Positions 16,379 through 24,440 are shown, numbered from the stretch's first letter. The stretch is DNA of 40,077 nt from CAZEGC01 sp964511635 (GCA_964511635.1 CAZEGC010000003.1:1-40077), one strand, 5' to 3'. Notes: generated from the sequence alone by a model not told the origin. Made by a program: numbers and translations.

Positions 16379-16405
16379 ATCAGACACCGATTTGAACCCT
16401 GGGGT
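16379..16405 (-). pseudogene. Inverted relic of a tRNA T arm and acceptor
   Basis: On the minus strand CCAGGGTTCAAATC followed by GGTGTCTGA resembles the tRNA-Ser CCAGGGTTCGAATC followed by CCTGTCTCT. The T stem no longer pairs and no acceptor partner is visible, so it is not functional. It faces the direct relic across the second terminator hairpin. Confidence 0.45.
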
Positions 16406-16481
16406 ATTACGAAGTAATGCATACCCCCTACGCCGTAATAATAACTGCGGGGTGATTGTATCACATCGATTGTTAGCACTC

Positions 16482-16490
16482 TGCTACACT
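16482..16490 (+). promoter_or_regulatory. Extended -10 with leaderless GTG start
   Basis: TGC-TACACT (TACACT at 16485-16490) is followed by seven bases and the GTG at 16498. No Shine-Dalgarno is present. Confidence 0.5.
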
Positions 16491-16497
16491 AATAGCA

Positions 16498-17934
16498 GTG
16501 AAAAACCTTCGTCAGAAATTTAGCGTGCTCGAAGTCATCTCATTTATTAGCGGCTTTGCATTGCTGGCATATGAACTTATCGCTGCTAGGTTGCTGGCGC
16601 CGACGGTTGGTAGTTCGACCTATGTTTGGACTAGTGTGATTGGGGTTATCATCGCAGCACTGAGCGTTGGATATTGGGCTGGTGGCAAGCTAGCTGATTC
16701 GCGCCAGACTTGGATTGACGTGGCGTTCCTGAATCTAGTAAGCGCACTAGCAGTGGCAATTACAGCCGTTTATTATTTACCAATTCTTGCTTGGGCGGCT
16801 GAGGTATTTGAAGATTCGCGCCTTCAAGCAGTGGTAGCGTCACTGATTCTATTTGCCCCAGCTAGCTTTCTACTGGGCATGATAAGCCCGTATCTGGTTA
16901 AGTTGCGCGTAACGGATTTAAAGACATCGGGCCAATCAGTGGCCAGTCTAAGTGCCACAAACTCTATCGGTGGCATTGTGGGCACTTTCGTAGCTGGTTT
17001 TATTTTATTTGGACATATTGGTAGTCGAGAGTCGTTAGTGCTCGTGGTAGTGATGCTGGTTACTGCCAGCTGGCTGATTGCCCCTAAGGTTTTAGTTTGG
17101 CATAGGTTAGGACTGTCGGCGCTTGCTCTGGTGTTTGCTTTAATACCCATAAGGTCAAATGCGATTCAAATAGATACGCCGAGTGCTCACTATGAAATTC
17201 ATGAAGGCGTGATTAGAGACAGTGATCGAATGCGCCTACTTACGACCGGACCGCGCGGAGCTCAATCTGGTGTATATATTGGGCAGCCTGATCGATTAGC
17301 GTTTTGGTATACCGAAGAAATTGCACGTCTAGTAGGGGAAATAAATAAAAAGAACAGCATGCTAATACTTGGTGGGGGAGCATTTACCCTGCCGCAGCAC
17401 TTGGCTGCCGAGTACCCAGGTAGTACCATCGATGTAGTTGAGATTGACCCGGTACTAGTCGATATTGCGCGTGAACACTTTTATTATCGGGCCCCTTCGA
17501 ACGTAAATGAAATATTTAATGATGCCCGGCAGTATGTTAATAGTACGAAAAGTAAATACGACATTATAATCGTCGATGTTTATGGCGATACTAGTGTGCC
17601 ATTTTCGCTGCTCACTCGTGAATACGGTGACCAGATTGCAAGGATTTTAAATGATGATGGGCATGTTCTAGTGAATGCTATTGCCGGGTTCAGTCAGCAG
17701 TGTAAGCCTTTGCTGCTTGCAATTGACCAGCCATACAGTAGACACTATAAAAATGCATACCATAGCGTAGACCCAAGTGGTGGCGAGAGGACAAACATGA
17801 TTTTGATGTATTCTAATTTAAGTAATGATTTAAAAGGATTAGAGCCATTTGAAATGGAGCAGCGAGTCGCTTATAGCGATAACTTTATGCCCGCCGAGCG
17901 CCTACATCAAGCCTGCAGTCGGGTAGATAATTAA
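16498..17934 (+). CDS. Fused MFS-like / spermidine synthase-like protein
   Basis: A 478-residue protein. The N-terminal half (about 8-210) has seven or eight membrane segments, starting with LEVISFISGFALLAYELIAARLLAP, typical of the fused MFS/spermidine synthase family. The C-terminal half is a class I methyltransferase-like fold of the SpeE type with LILGGGAFTLPQHLA (about 282-296), VEIDPVLVDIA and DIIIVDVYGDTSVPF. Whether it makes polyamines is uncertain, since fused forms often lack proven aminopropyltransferase activity. It starts with GTG seven bases after an extended -10. Confidence 0.85.
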   Translation: MKNLRQKFSVLEVISFISGFALLAYELIAARLLAPTVGSSTYVWTSVIGVIIAALSVGYWAGGKLADSRQTWIDVAFLNLVSALAVAITAVYYLPILAWAAEVFEDSRLQAVVASLILFAPASFLLGMISPYLVKLRVTDLKTSGQSVASLSATNSIGGIVGTFVAGFILFGHIGSRESLVLVVVMLVTASWLIAPKVLVWHRLGLSALALVFALIPIRSNAIQIDTPSAHYEIHEGVIRDSDRMRLLTTGPRGAQSGVYIGQPDRLAFWYTEEIARLVGEINKKNSMLILGGGAFTLPQHLAAEYPGSTIDVVEIDPVLVDIAREHFYYRAPSNVNEIFNDARQYVNSTKSKYDIIIVDVYGDTSVPFSLLTREYGDQIARILNDDGHVLVNAIAGFSQQCKPLLLAIDQPYSRHYKNAYHSVDPSGGERTNMILMYSNLSNDLKGLEPFEMEQRVAYSDNFMPAERLHQACSRVDN

Positions 17935-18011
17935 TGTTGTATATAAGAAACATTAGCGCTTCCAGATGTGGATTATACTTTTGGTTATAAATATGAACAA
18001 AAACGCTTGAA

Positions 18012-18027
18012 AATCTATATATAGTGT
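18012..18027 (+). promoter_or_regulatory. Putative NrdR box 1
   Basis: AATCTATATATAGTGT matches 14 of 16 positions of the palindrome ACACTATATATAGTGT, a form of the NrdR consensus. It is paired with box 2, 33 bp centre to centre, near the roughly three-turn spacing known for NrdR tandem sites. Confidence 0.6.
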
Positions 18028-18044
18028 CCTATATTCATACACAG

Positions 18045-18060
18045 ACACTACATATGTAGT
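18045..18060 (+). promoter_or_regulatory. Putative NrdR box 2
   Basis: ACACTACATATGTAGT matches 12 of 16 positions of the same palindrome and is itself symmetric in its core (CTACATATGTAG). NrdR is the known repressor of ribonucleotide reductase genes; nrdR is not in the window. Confidence 0.5.
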
Positions 18061-18191
18061 AGTTCCATAAAATACACATTTTGCAAGAAATTATGACTTT
18101 ACAGTTTGGCCGTTAGTTCAGGCATTTTCTTGCACCCCCTGCGCGAGCTGGGGATATGACAAAATAACTAAGTCCACAGGGGAGATAAAAT

Positions 18192-20597
18192 ATGGATAAA
18201 ATTCATGTGGTAAAGCGCGATGGCACCCGTGAACCATTTGATGCTAACAAAATAAACCTGGCGCTTGTTGCAGCTAGCGAAGGTTTGAACGATCAAATTA
18301 GTAAAGTAGTTCAAGTGGCTTCTGAGGTGCAGCTAACCCTGTTTGATGGCATTACAACCGAGCAGCTGGACGAAGCGGTTATTCAGGCAGCGCTACAAAA
18401 CGTTAAAGATGATCCTGATTTTGACAAAATAGCGGCACGGTTACTTTTAAAGAATATATACAAGAATATTTTGGGCGACTATAGCAGTGCCGATGAGCTG
18501 AAAAAGCTGCATGAACAGAAGTTTGCTAGTTATTTAAAGCAAGGCATTGCAGGCGGCTTACTTGATAAGCGTATGAGCAGTAAAGTATTTGATTTAAAAA
18601 AGCTTGCAAAGGCGCTCGACCCGTCGCGTGATCAGCTATCGAAGTACCTAGGTGTAATTACGAATAAAAATCGTTATGCATTGCGCCAGCAAAATGGAGA
18701 ACCAATTGAAGTGCCGCAATTTACGCATATGCGAATTGCCATGGGGCTTAGCTTTAATGAAGAAAATCCAACCGAAGCAGCGCTTGATTTTTATCATCAC
18801 ATGAGTAACCTCGATTACGTTCCAGGTGGTTCGACCCGAGTAAACGCAGGTGGATCGTTCCCGCAGCTTTCGAACTGCTTCCTTGTGGAGGTGCAGGACG
18901 ATATGGAGTCAATCGCAAAGAGCATTCGGGATACTATGTGGATCGCCAAAGGCACCGGAGGAATCGGCATTAGTATGAATAAACTACGAGCAGCCGGTAG
19001 CCCTGTTAAGACCACCAATACAGTATCTACTGGACCGATTCCATTTATGAAAATGATTGATACGGCTTTGTTTGCAGTTTCTAGAAAGGGTAAAAAAGCT
19101 GGTGCAGCAGCACTATATATGGAAAATTGGCACCTGAATTTTCCGCAGTTCCTTGACCTTCGTCAGAATTCGGGTGATCCGTACTTAAGGACGAGGCTAG
19201 CTAATACAGCAGTATTTATAAGTGATGAGTTTATGCGCCGCGTACAAAAAGGCCAGGACTGGTATATGTTTGATCCGGCCGAAACGCCAGACCTACCAGA
19301 ACTATATGGCGAAGATTTTTCAAAACGCTACCGTGAATACATCAAACTGGCCGAAGCTGGCAAAATGCGTGATTATGCCAAAATTAACGCTATGGAGCAG
19401 TTCCGTCAGATCATGACAGTCCTTCAGGCGACTAGTCATCCTTGGCTGACCTGGAAGGATACGATTAACGTGCGGGCATTAAATAATAATACTAGTACAA
19501 TTCACCTTTCAAACCTGTGTACTGAAATCACTCTGCCTCAGGACGAGAATAACGTAGCGGTGTGTAATTTGGTTAGTATTAACTTATCAGCGCACCTGAA
19601 GGATGATAAAACCTGGGACTGGGACCGTCTGGGTGCCAGTGTGCGTAGTGCGGTGCGACAATTAGATAATTTATGTGACATTACTAATACGCCGATTCCA
19701 GAGGCTATGCATTCGAATCTTCAGAACCGCGCACTAGGACTAGGCTTAATGGGCTTTACTGACGTGATAGAAAAGTTAGGGCACAGTTATGAGTCCGAAG
19801 AGGCGTACGACATAATTGACCAGCTAGCAGAGTTCATTAGTTATAATGCTATTGACGAGAGTGCGGATAGGGCGCAAAAACTTGGCAGCTACCCAACCTA
19901 TAGCGGCAGTGGCTGGAGTAAAGGCATCCTGCCAATCGATACAATTGACAAGTTAGCGGGGGATCGCAAGGTGAAAGTCGATATCAACCGCAAAACGCGA
20001 CTAGACTGGGAGGCTTTGCGGAAAAAAGTTAAAAAGGGCATGCGAAATGCAACACTGATGGCGATTGCACCTACTGCTAACATTGCTCATATCGCTGGCA
20101 CCACACCTGGGCTTGATCCGCAGTTTGCTCAGATATTTAGCCGGGCAACACTAAACGGGAAATTCCTAGAAGTTAATGTTAACCTCGTAAACGACTTAAA
20201 AGAGCTTGGTCTGTGGGACAAGGTTAAAGACGATGTGTTAAGACTGCAGGGGGATTTAAGCGATATTCCAGAAATTCCTAAACATATCAAAGATGTTTAT
20301 AAAACCAGTTTCCAGCTTAGTCCGTATGCGTTTATTGAAGTGGCGGCTCGGGCGCAAAAATGGGTTGACCAGGCTATATCACGCAATATGTATCTAACGA
20401 CGCGCGATATAGGTGATATGGTTGATATTTATTCTACCGCCTGGAAGAAGGGCCTTAAGACGACGTACTACTTGCACGTCAAGCCGCGCCACACAGCTGA
20501 ACAAAGCACCATCAAGGTAAACAAGGCTGAGGCTAGTGGTGGTCCACGAAAATCAGGCTTCGGATTTGCTAAAAAACAAACTGCATTAACTAATTAG
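18192..20597 (+). CDS. nrdA: Ribonucleotide reductase alpha subunit, lacking C-terminal cysteines
   Basis: An 801-residue class I catalytic subunit that reduces ribonucleotides. It opens with an ATP-cone (about 4-90, VVKRDGTREPFDANKI) for allosteric control. Catalytic features are present: SNCFLVEVQDD and VCNLVSINL with the two active-site cysteines, NLCTEITLP with the radical cysteine and its Asn/Glu partners, and the tyrosine pair in TTYYLH for radical transfer from the beta subunit. The usual C-terminal tail with a redox cysteine pair is missing: the protein ends in KKQTALTN. A CxxC tail is instead found in the next ORF, eleven bases downstream. GGGGAG precedes the ATG, and the leader could mask it. 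Confidence 0.93.
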   Translation: MDKIHVVKRDGTREPFDANKINLALVAASEGLNDQISKVVQVASEVQLTLFDGITTEQLDEAVIQAALQNVKDDPDFDKIAARLLLKNIYKNILGDYSSADELKKLHEQKFASYLKQGIAGGLLDKRMSSKVFDLKKLAKALDPSRDQLSKYLGVITNKNRYALRQQNGEPIEVPQFTHMRIAMGLSFNEENPTEAALDFYHHMSNLDYVPGGSTRVNAGGSFPQLSNCFLVEVQDDMESIAKSIRDTMWIAKGTGGIGISMNKLRAAGSPVKTTNTVSTGPIPFMKMIDTALFAVSRKGKKAGAAALYMENWHLNFPQFLDLRQNSGDPYLRTRLANTAVFISDEFMRRVQKGQDWYMFDPAETPDLPELYGEDFSKRYREYIKLAEAGKMRDYAKINAMEQFRQIMTVLQATSHPWLTWKDTINVRALNNNTSTIHLSNLCTEITLPQDENNVAVCNLVSINLSAHLKDDKTWDWDRLGASVRSAVRQLDNLCDITNTPIPEAMHSNLQNRALGLGLMGFTDVIEKLGHSYESEEAYDIIDQLAEFISYNAIDESADRAQKLGSYPTYSGSGWSKGILPIDTIDKLAGDRKVKVDINRKTRLDWEALRKKVKKGMRNATLMAIAPTANIAHIAGTTPGLDPQFAQIFSRATLNGKFLEVNVNLVNDLKELGLWDKVKDDVLRLQGDLSDIPEIPKHIKDVYKTSFQLSPYAFIEVAARAQKWVDQAISRNMYLTTRDIGDMVDIYSTAWKKGLKTTYYLHVKPRHTAEQSTIKVNKAEASGGPRKSGFGFAKKQTALTN

Positions 20598-20608
20598 GGG
20601 GATAAATT

Positions 20609-20785
20609 ATGGCAAATGCAAACTCAATCATCAGCGAAGACATGACATTAGAAGAAAAGTTAGCAGCAATTGATGAGGCAATGGCGCAAGCTCAAATGCA
20701 GGCCGAAGAGCATGCTCGAGGTACTGGTGGCGTAGCGGCACCGATTGATCCACAGGATTTTTTGATGTGCGAAGGCTGTCAGTAG
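20609..20785 (+). CDS. 58-residue protein ending in CEGCQ, candidate split NrdA tail
   Basis: A short ORF of 58 codons plus stop, with AGGGGG eight bases before its ATG. It starts MANANSIISEDMTLEEKLAAID, is acidic and helical in the first 40 residues, then has a Gly/Pro linker and ends DFLMCEGCQ. The terminal CxxC resembles the swinging redox tail of class I alpha subunits, which this locus's NrdA lacks. It sits between nrdA and nrdB and is surely in the operon. A sequencing frameshift is unlikely: nrdA ends in TAG, and the frame of this ORF has a TAA at 20603-20605 just before the ATG. The function as a separate redox shuttle or detached tail is inference. Confidence 0.8.
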   Translation: MANANSIISEDMTLEEKLAAIDEAMAQAQMQAEEHARGTGGVAAPIDPQDFLMCEGCQ

Positions 20786-20821
20786 ATTTTTATAACTAAA
20801 CAAGGAAGTGAGGAGAAGAAA

Positions 20822-21817
20822 ATGGCAGGAATTTTAGGCACCGGCATCCAGGATGGACTGTTATTAAAGCCAATTCATTACCCGTGGGCGATGGAGCTAT
20901 ATGATCAGGCGGTAGCAAACACCTGGTTCCCAAACGAGATCCAACTAGGCCAAGACCTAGACGACTGGAAGAAAATGAGCGAAGAAGAGCGACACGCGCT
21001 AACGTTTTTGATGAGCTATTTTAATCCAAACGAACTACTTGTAAATAAGGCCCTGGCTTTTGGTGTCTATCCGTACGTTAATGCAGCCGAATGTCACCTG
21101 TATCTAGCAAAGCAGATGTGGGAAGAGGCTAACCACTGTATGAGCTTTGAGTATGTTCTTGAAACGTTCCCGATTGATCGCGACAAGGCATACTCAGCCC
21201 ACGTCGAAACGCCGTCAATGGCCCGAAAAGAAGAGTTTGAAACTAAATTTATCAAGCGCATGACCGAAGACACGCTTGATATCACTACGACCGAAGGCAA
21301 GAAGGACTTTGTACGTAATTTGATTGCTTACAATATCATTTTAGAGGGCATCTGGTTCTATAGCGGCTTTATGGTGGCGCTTAGTTTCCGCCAGCGTAAC
21401 TTGCTGCGCAACTTCGGCAGTCTAATGGACTGGATTATTCGTGATGAGAGCCTGCACCTCAAGTTCGGCATCAACCTAATCCTAACAGTGCTCGAAGAAA
21501 ATGAAGATCTGCAAACTGAGGAGTTTGCTAACGAAATCAAGGGTATGATTTTGCAAGCAGTTGAAATGGAAGAAGAGTATAATAAGGACTTGTTACCTAG
21601 TGGAATTTTAGGACTTAACGCTGATTACGTTAATCAATACGTGGAGTACCTAACTGATCGCCGCCTGGAAGAGCTCGGGTTCGAGGCTCATTACAAGGTA
21701 TCAAACCCAGCCAAGTGGATGGCAACAGCCAACGACACATTGCAGCTAGTGAACTTTTTTGAAAGTACAAACACAAGCTACGAGGTTAACGCTGGTAAAT
21801 CCGGAGACGCTAACTAA
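20822..21817 (+). CDS. nrdB: Ribonucleotide reductase beta subunit, class Ic type
   Basis: A 331-residue ferritin-like R2 subunit. Metal-ligand candidates are E71, E102, H105, E175, E209 and H212. The residue at the usual radical tyrosine is Phe (F109 in ExxHxxxF), and the first ligand is Glu rather than Asp. These six positions and the Phe have exactly the spacing I recall for Chlamydia trachomatis R2 (E89, E120, H123, F127, E193, E227, H230), the type enzyme with a Mn(IV)/Fe(III) cofactor and no tyrosyl radical. The Ic assignment is therefore strong from sequence, but the metal is not shown. GAGGAG lies before the ATG. It is in an operon with nrdA and the CxxC ORF. Confidence 0.93.
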   Translation: MAGILGTGIQDGLLLKPIHYPWAMELYDQAVANTWFPNEIQLGQDLDDWKKMSEEERHALTFLMSYFNPNELLVNKALAFGVYPYVNAAECHLYLAKQMWEEANHCMSFEYVLETFPIDRDKAYSAHVETPSMARKEEFETKFIKRMTEDTLDITTTEGKKDFVRNLIAYNIILEGIWFYSGFMVALSFRQRNLLRNFGSLMDWIIRDESLHLKFGINLILTVLEENEDLQTEEFANEIKGMILQAVEMEEEYNKDLLPSGILGLNADYVNQYVEYLTDRRLEELGFEAHYKVSNPAKWMATANDTLQLVNFFESTNTSYEVNAGKSGDAN

Positions 21818-21836
21818 ACTTTAAAAATAGATAGAT

Positions 21837-21863
21837 AAGGGCGGCGATGTACTTGCCACCCTT
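21837..21863 (+). terminator. Hairpin after nrdB, possible weak terminator
   Basis: AAGGG-C-GGC pairs with GCC-A-CCCTT around a 9-base loop, with one C/A mismatch. A short pyrimidine-rich run (TCTGCCTCTT) follows. It could end or attenuate the nrd transcript before the ZIP gene. Confidence 0.5.
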
Positions 21864-21898
21864 TCTGCCTCTTATAGGGAAAGATTACTTAAGCAACC

Positions 21899-22705
21899 AT
21901 GTTATTTGCATTCACACTATCACTGCTGGCAGGTCTTGCTACTGCAATTGGCGGATGTCTGGCAATTCACAAAAAAATGGTTAACCGTGGCGCTATGGCT
22001 GTTGTATTGGCTTTTGCGGCCGGGGCCATGCTATTTGTGTCATTTGCAGAAATTTTACCGATTGGAATTGAGTCACTTGAGCCACAGATGGGCGGAAGGG
22101 ACGCCTCACTTTTAACCTACGGTATGTTTGTGCTGGGCGCAGTGTTTGTAGCCGTCATTGATAAATTCTTGCCTCAGTCCTTTAACCCATCCAAGGTTGA
22201 GGGCCGCGAAGGCTCGCTTGATACGAAGGAGAGGCAGGACAACAAAAGACTAATGCGAAGCGGTGTGCTAGTTGCGCTAGTGGTGGCTCTACATAACCTA
22301 CCTGAGGGCATAGCGACCTTTCTCGGTGCCCTAGAGAGTCCAGAAATTGGCCTAACGTTAGCTACCGCTATTGCGATACACAACATACCAGAGGGCATTG
22401 CTATTGCAGCACCGGTTTACGCTGCAACAAAAAGTAAAACAAAGGCTGTGCTGTGGGCTACGGTCGCAGGGCTTGCCGAACCGGTAGGGGCATTAATAGG
22501 CTTTTTCTTTCTATCGATGCTGCTACCAGAAGAGATTTTCGGTGTTGTGTTTGGTCTAATTGCCGGCATGATGGTGTTTATTAGCGTTGATGAACTGCTG
22601 CCAGCCGCCAGACGCTATCGTACTAGCACACACCAGGTCGCTTACGGGTTAATTGGCGGAATGATGCTCATGGCGGTCAGTATCTTGCTGCTGTATACAG
22701 CGTGA
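21899..22705 (+). CDS. ZIP-family metal transporter
   Basis: A 268-residue integral membrane protein of the ZIP/ZupT family with eight hydrophobic segments. The two metal-site helices carry HNLPEGIATF (about 137-146) and HNIPEGIAIA (about 161-170), as in ZupT. Bacterial ZupT-type proteins import Zn, Fe, Mn or other divalent ions. A charged loop (about 95-125) separates the third and fourth helices. Its position just after a Mn/Fe-type reductase operon suggests it may supply those metals, but a hairpin lies between and the substrate is not readable. No clear Shine-Dalgarno or -10 fixes the start. Confidence 0.9.
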   Translation: MLFAFTLSLLAGLATAIGGCLAIHKKMVNRGAMAVVLAFAAGAMLFVSFAEILPIGIESLEPQMGGRDASLLTYGMFVLGAVFVAVIDKFLPQSFNPSKVEGREGSLDTKERQDNKRLMRSGVLVALVVALHNLPEGIATFLGALESPEIGLTLATAIAIHNIPEGIAIAAPVYAATKSKTKAVLWATVAGLAEPVGALIGFFFLSMLLPEEIFGVVFGLIAGMMVFISVDELLPAARRYRTSTHQVAYGLIGGMMLMAVSILLLYTA

Positions 22706-22781
22706 GCTAGGATAAATCTTCATAAAATAGCGTTGTTATATCGACAAAATCCGCTATATGTAGTGCACGTACATAATTTAG

Positions 22782-22790
22782 TGTTATAAT
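22782..22790 (+). promoter_or_regulatory. Extended -10 of pyrG
   Basis: TGT-TATAAT (TATAAT at 22785-22790) is followed by eight bases and the ATG at 22799, with no Shine-Dalgarno. Confidence 0.65.
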
Positions 22791-22798
22791 AAAATCCC

Positions 22799-24406
22799 AT
22801 GGGACAAAGTGAAGCACATGGCAAAAACACAAAATATATATTTGTAACTGGGGGTGTACTTTCAGGGGTAGGAAAGGGCATCACGGCGGCTAGTATTGGT
22901 GCGGTTTTGCAAGCAAAAGGTCTTCGTGTTTCCATCCAAAAATGTGACCCGTATCTGAATGTAGATGCGGGTTTACTTAATCCCAAAGAGCACGGTGAGT
23001 GCTTTGTAACTCGTGACGGAGCCGAAACCGACCTGGACCTGGGTCATTATGAACGGTTTTTAAATCTTGAACTAACGCAAAAGAACGCCACGCTATCCGG
23101 TAGATTATTATCACAACTTATCACCGATGAGCGCGCCGGGAAATTTGGTGGCAAAACCGTACAGCTAGTGCCTCACTTAACCAACGCGATCCAAGATGCG
23201 ATAGAAATAGCTGGTGACGGCAGTGATGTTCATATTGTTGAAATCGGTGGGACAGTCGGAGATTACGAAGGTCTTAGCTTTATTGAAGCAATTCGAGAAT
23301 TTACTGGACGCGCTGGACGTGGTAACTGTCTATACGTTCATGTGGTGTATGTACCTTTTATTGCTACAAGCAAAGAATTTAAATCAAAGCCTGCCCAGAA
23401 TGCACTAGCTGACCTTCGTGGTTTTGGGATTGTACCAGATTCTATCGTGGTACGAAGCGACGACCCAGCACCGAGTAGTGTCGCAGATAAGATCAGCTTG
23501 TTCGGTGGAGTCCCTCGCGACTCAGTAATATTGCTGCCGAATGTAGACACGGTATATGAAGTGCCGCTTAAAATTGCTGCCAGTGGTGTAAGTAAGGTTT
23601 TAGGTAGATTTACTAACAATACGAATGAACCAGACCTTAATCAGTGGAAGACGCTTGTTCGAAAGCAGCGGGCTGATTATAAGAAGAAAGTCACCATTGG
23701 TTTAATTGCAAAGTATATGGACAACGAGGATACGTACCTGTCGGTGCTGGAGGCTTTAAAAAGTGCTGCCTGGGCTGAGAGAGTAGCGCTTGAGGTACGC
23801 TGGCTAGACGCAGAAACGGCAAGTAACGAGGACTTTGCTCGTGTTGATGGAGTAATCGTGCCAGGTGGATTTGGTCGTCGTGGAATTGAAGGCAAGGTGG
23901 CTGCAGCACGGTATGCACTGGATAATGACGTGCCTTATTTGGGTATATGTCTGGGGCTACAAGTTGCAGTCATTGCTGCTGCTCGAAAGGCCGGACTAGT
24001 TAATGCTAGTAGTGCTGAGTTTGAGCCAAAAAATCCTCACAATGTGGTGTACTTAATGAACGGCCAGGCGGGTAAAGAGTCAACTGGCGGTACCTTGAGG
24101 CTAGGTGATTACCCTGCCGAGCTCGCTAGCGGCTCGCTAGTGGCGTCATTGTATGGGGAGGACGGTGCGGTTGAGCGACATCGCCACCGGTATGAAGTTA
24201 ATCAGCAGTATAACGAGTATATTGAATCGGGCGGATTACTTATTTCGGGTGCCTCGCCGGACGGTAGACTGGTTGAATTTGTCGAAGCGAAGGACCATTC
24301 GTATTTCATTGCTACCCAGGCTCACCCAGAATTTAAAAGCCGACCGCTTGCACCGCATCCGTTATTTGCGGGCCTTATCAGGGCTGCCAAAAATGCTAAC
24401 GATTGA
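22799..24406 (+). CDS. pyrG: CTP synthase
   Basis: A 535-residue enzyme that makes CTP from UTP with glutamine as nitrogen donor. The N-terminal synthetase domain has FVTGGVLSGVGKGITAASIG (about 14-33), KCDPYLNVDAGLLNPKEHGE and IVEIGGTVGDYEGLSFIEAIR. The C-terminal glutaminase domain has PGGFGRRGIEGK, the nucleophile in YLGICLGLQ and the His-Glu pair in QAHPEFKSRP. About 11 extra residues precede the usual start; the leaderless promoter geometry supports the ATG used. Its TGA stop overlaps the TTGACA of the next promoter. Confidence 0.97.
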   Translation: MGQSEAHGKNTKYIFVTGGVLSGVGKGITAASIGAVLQAKGLRVSIQKCDPYLNVDAGLLNPKEHGECFVTRDGAETDLDLGHYERFLNLELTQKNATLSGRLLSQLITDERAGKFGGKTVQLVPHLTNAIQDAIEIAGDGSDVHIVEIGGTVGDYEGLSFIEAIREFTGRAGRGNCLYVHVVYVPFIATSKEFKSKPAQNALADLRGFGIVPDSIVVRSDDPAPSSVADKISLFGGVPRDSVILLPNVDTVYEVPLKIAASGVSKVLGRFTNNTNEPDLNQWKTLVRKQRADYKKKVTIGLIAKYMDNEDTYLSVLEALKSAAWAERVALEVRWLDAETASNEDFARVDGVIVPGGFGRRGIEGKVAAARYALDNDVPYLGICLGLQVAVIAAARKAGLVNASSAEFEPKNPHNVVYLMNGQAGKESTGGTLRLGDYPAELASGSLVASLYGEDGAVERHRHRYEVNQQYNEYIESGGLLISGASPDGRLVEFVEAKDHSYFIATQAHPEFKSRPLAPHPLFAGLIRAAKNAND

Positions 24407-24440
24407 CAAAATTATTATTTTGTGCTAGTGTAGGTATACT
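24403..24440 (+). promoter_or_regulatory. Promoter of the 43-residue ORF
   Basis: TTGACA (24403-24408, overlapping the pyrG stop) with TAGTGT 17 bases downstream; a stronger TATACT lies at 24435-24440 but without a well-spaced -35. The ORF start at 24466 follows. Confidence 0.5.

Larger units (their letters stand above)
17935..18191 (+). promoter_or_regulatory. nrd leader/control region
   Basis: This 257-base gap has no ORF. From left to right it holds two putative NrdR boxes, then a region able to form a long-range stem TGCAAGAAA (18082-18090) with TTTCTTGCA (18126-18134), then CCCCTG (18136-18141), which can pair either with GGGG (18150-18153) or with CAGGGG (18177-18182) in the nrdA Shine-Dalgarno. 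The -10 box could not be fixed with confidence. Confidence 0.55.

Noticed and set aside
15887..16387. Long minus-strand ORF across tRNA-Ser, with a segment like RRDRDSNPG
   Set aside because: That residue pattern is the familiar false translation of a tRNA-Ser gene read antisense. The plus-strand ORFs at 16076-16345 and 16113-16523 are also tRNA and terminator shadows.
20590..20611. A sequencing frameshift joining nrdA to the CxxC ORF
   Set aside because: The nrdA frame has TAG and the small ORF frame has a TAA at 20603-20605. A single indel just before the junction does not give a fused protein, and the small ORF has its own Shine-Dalgarno.
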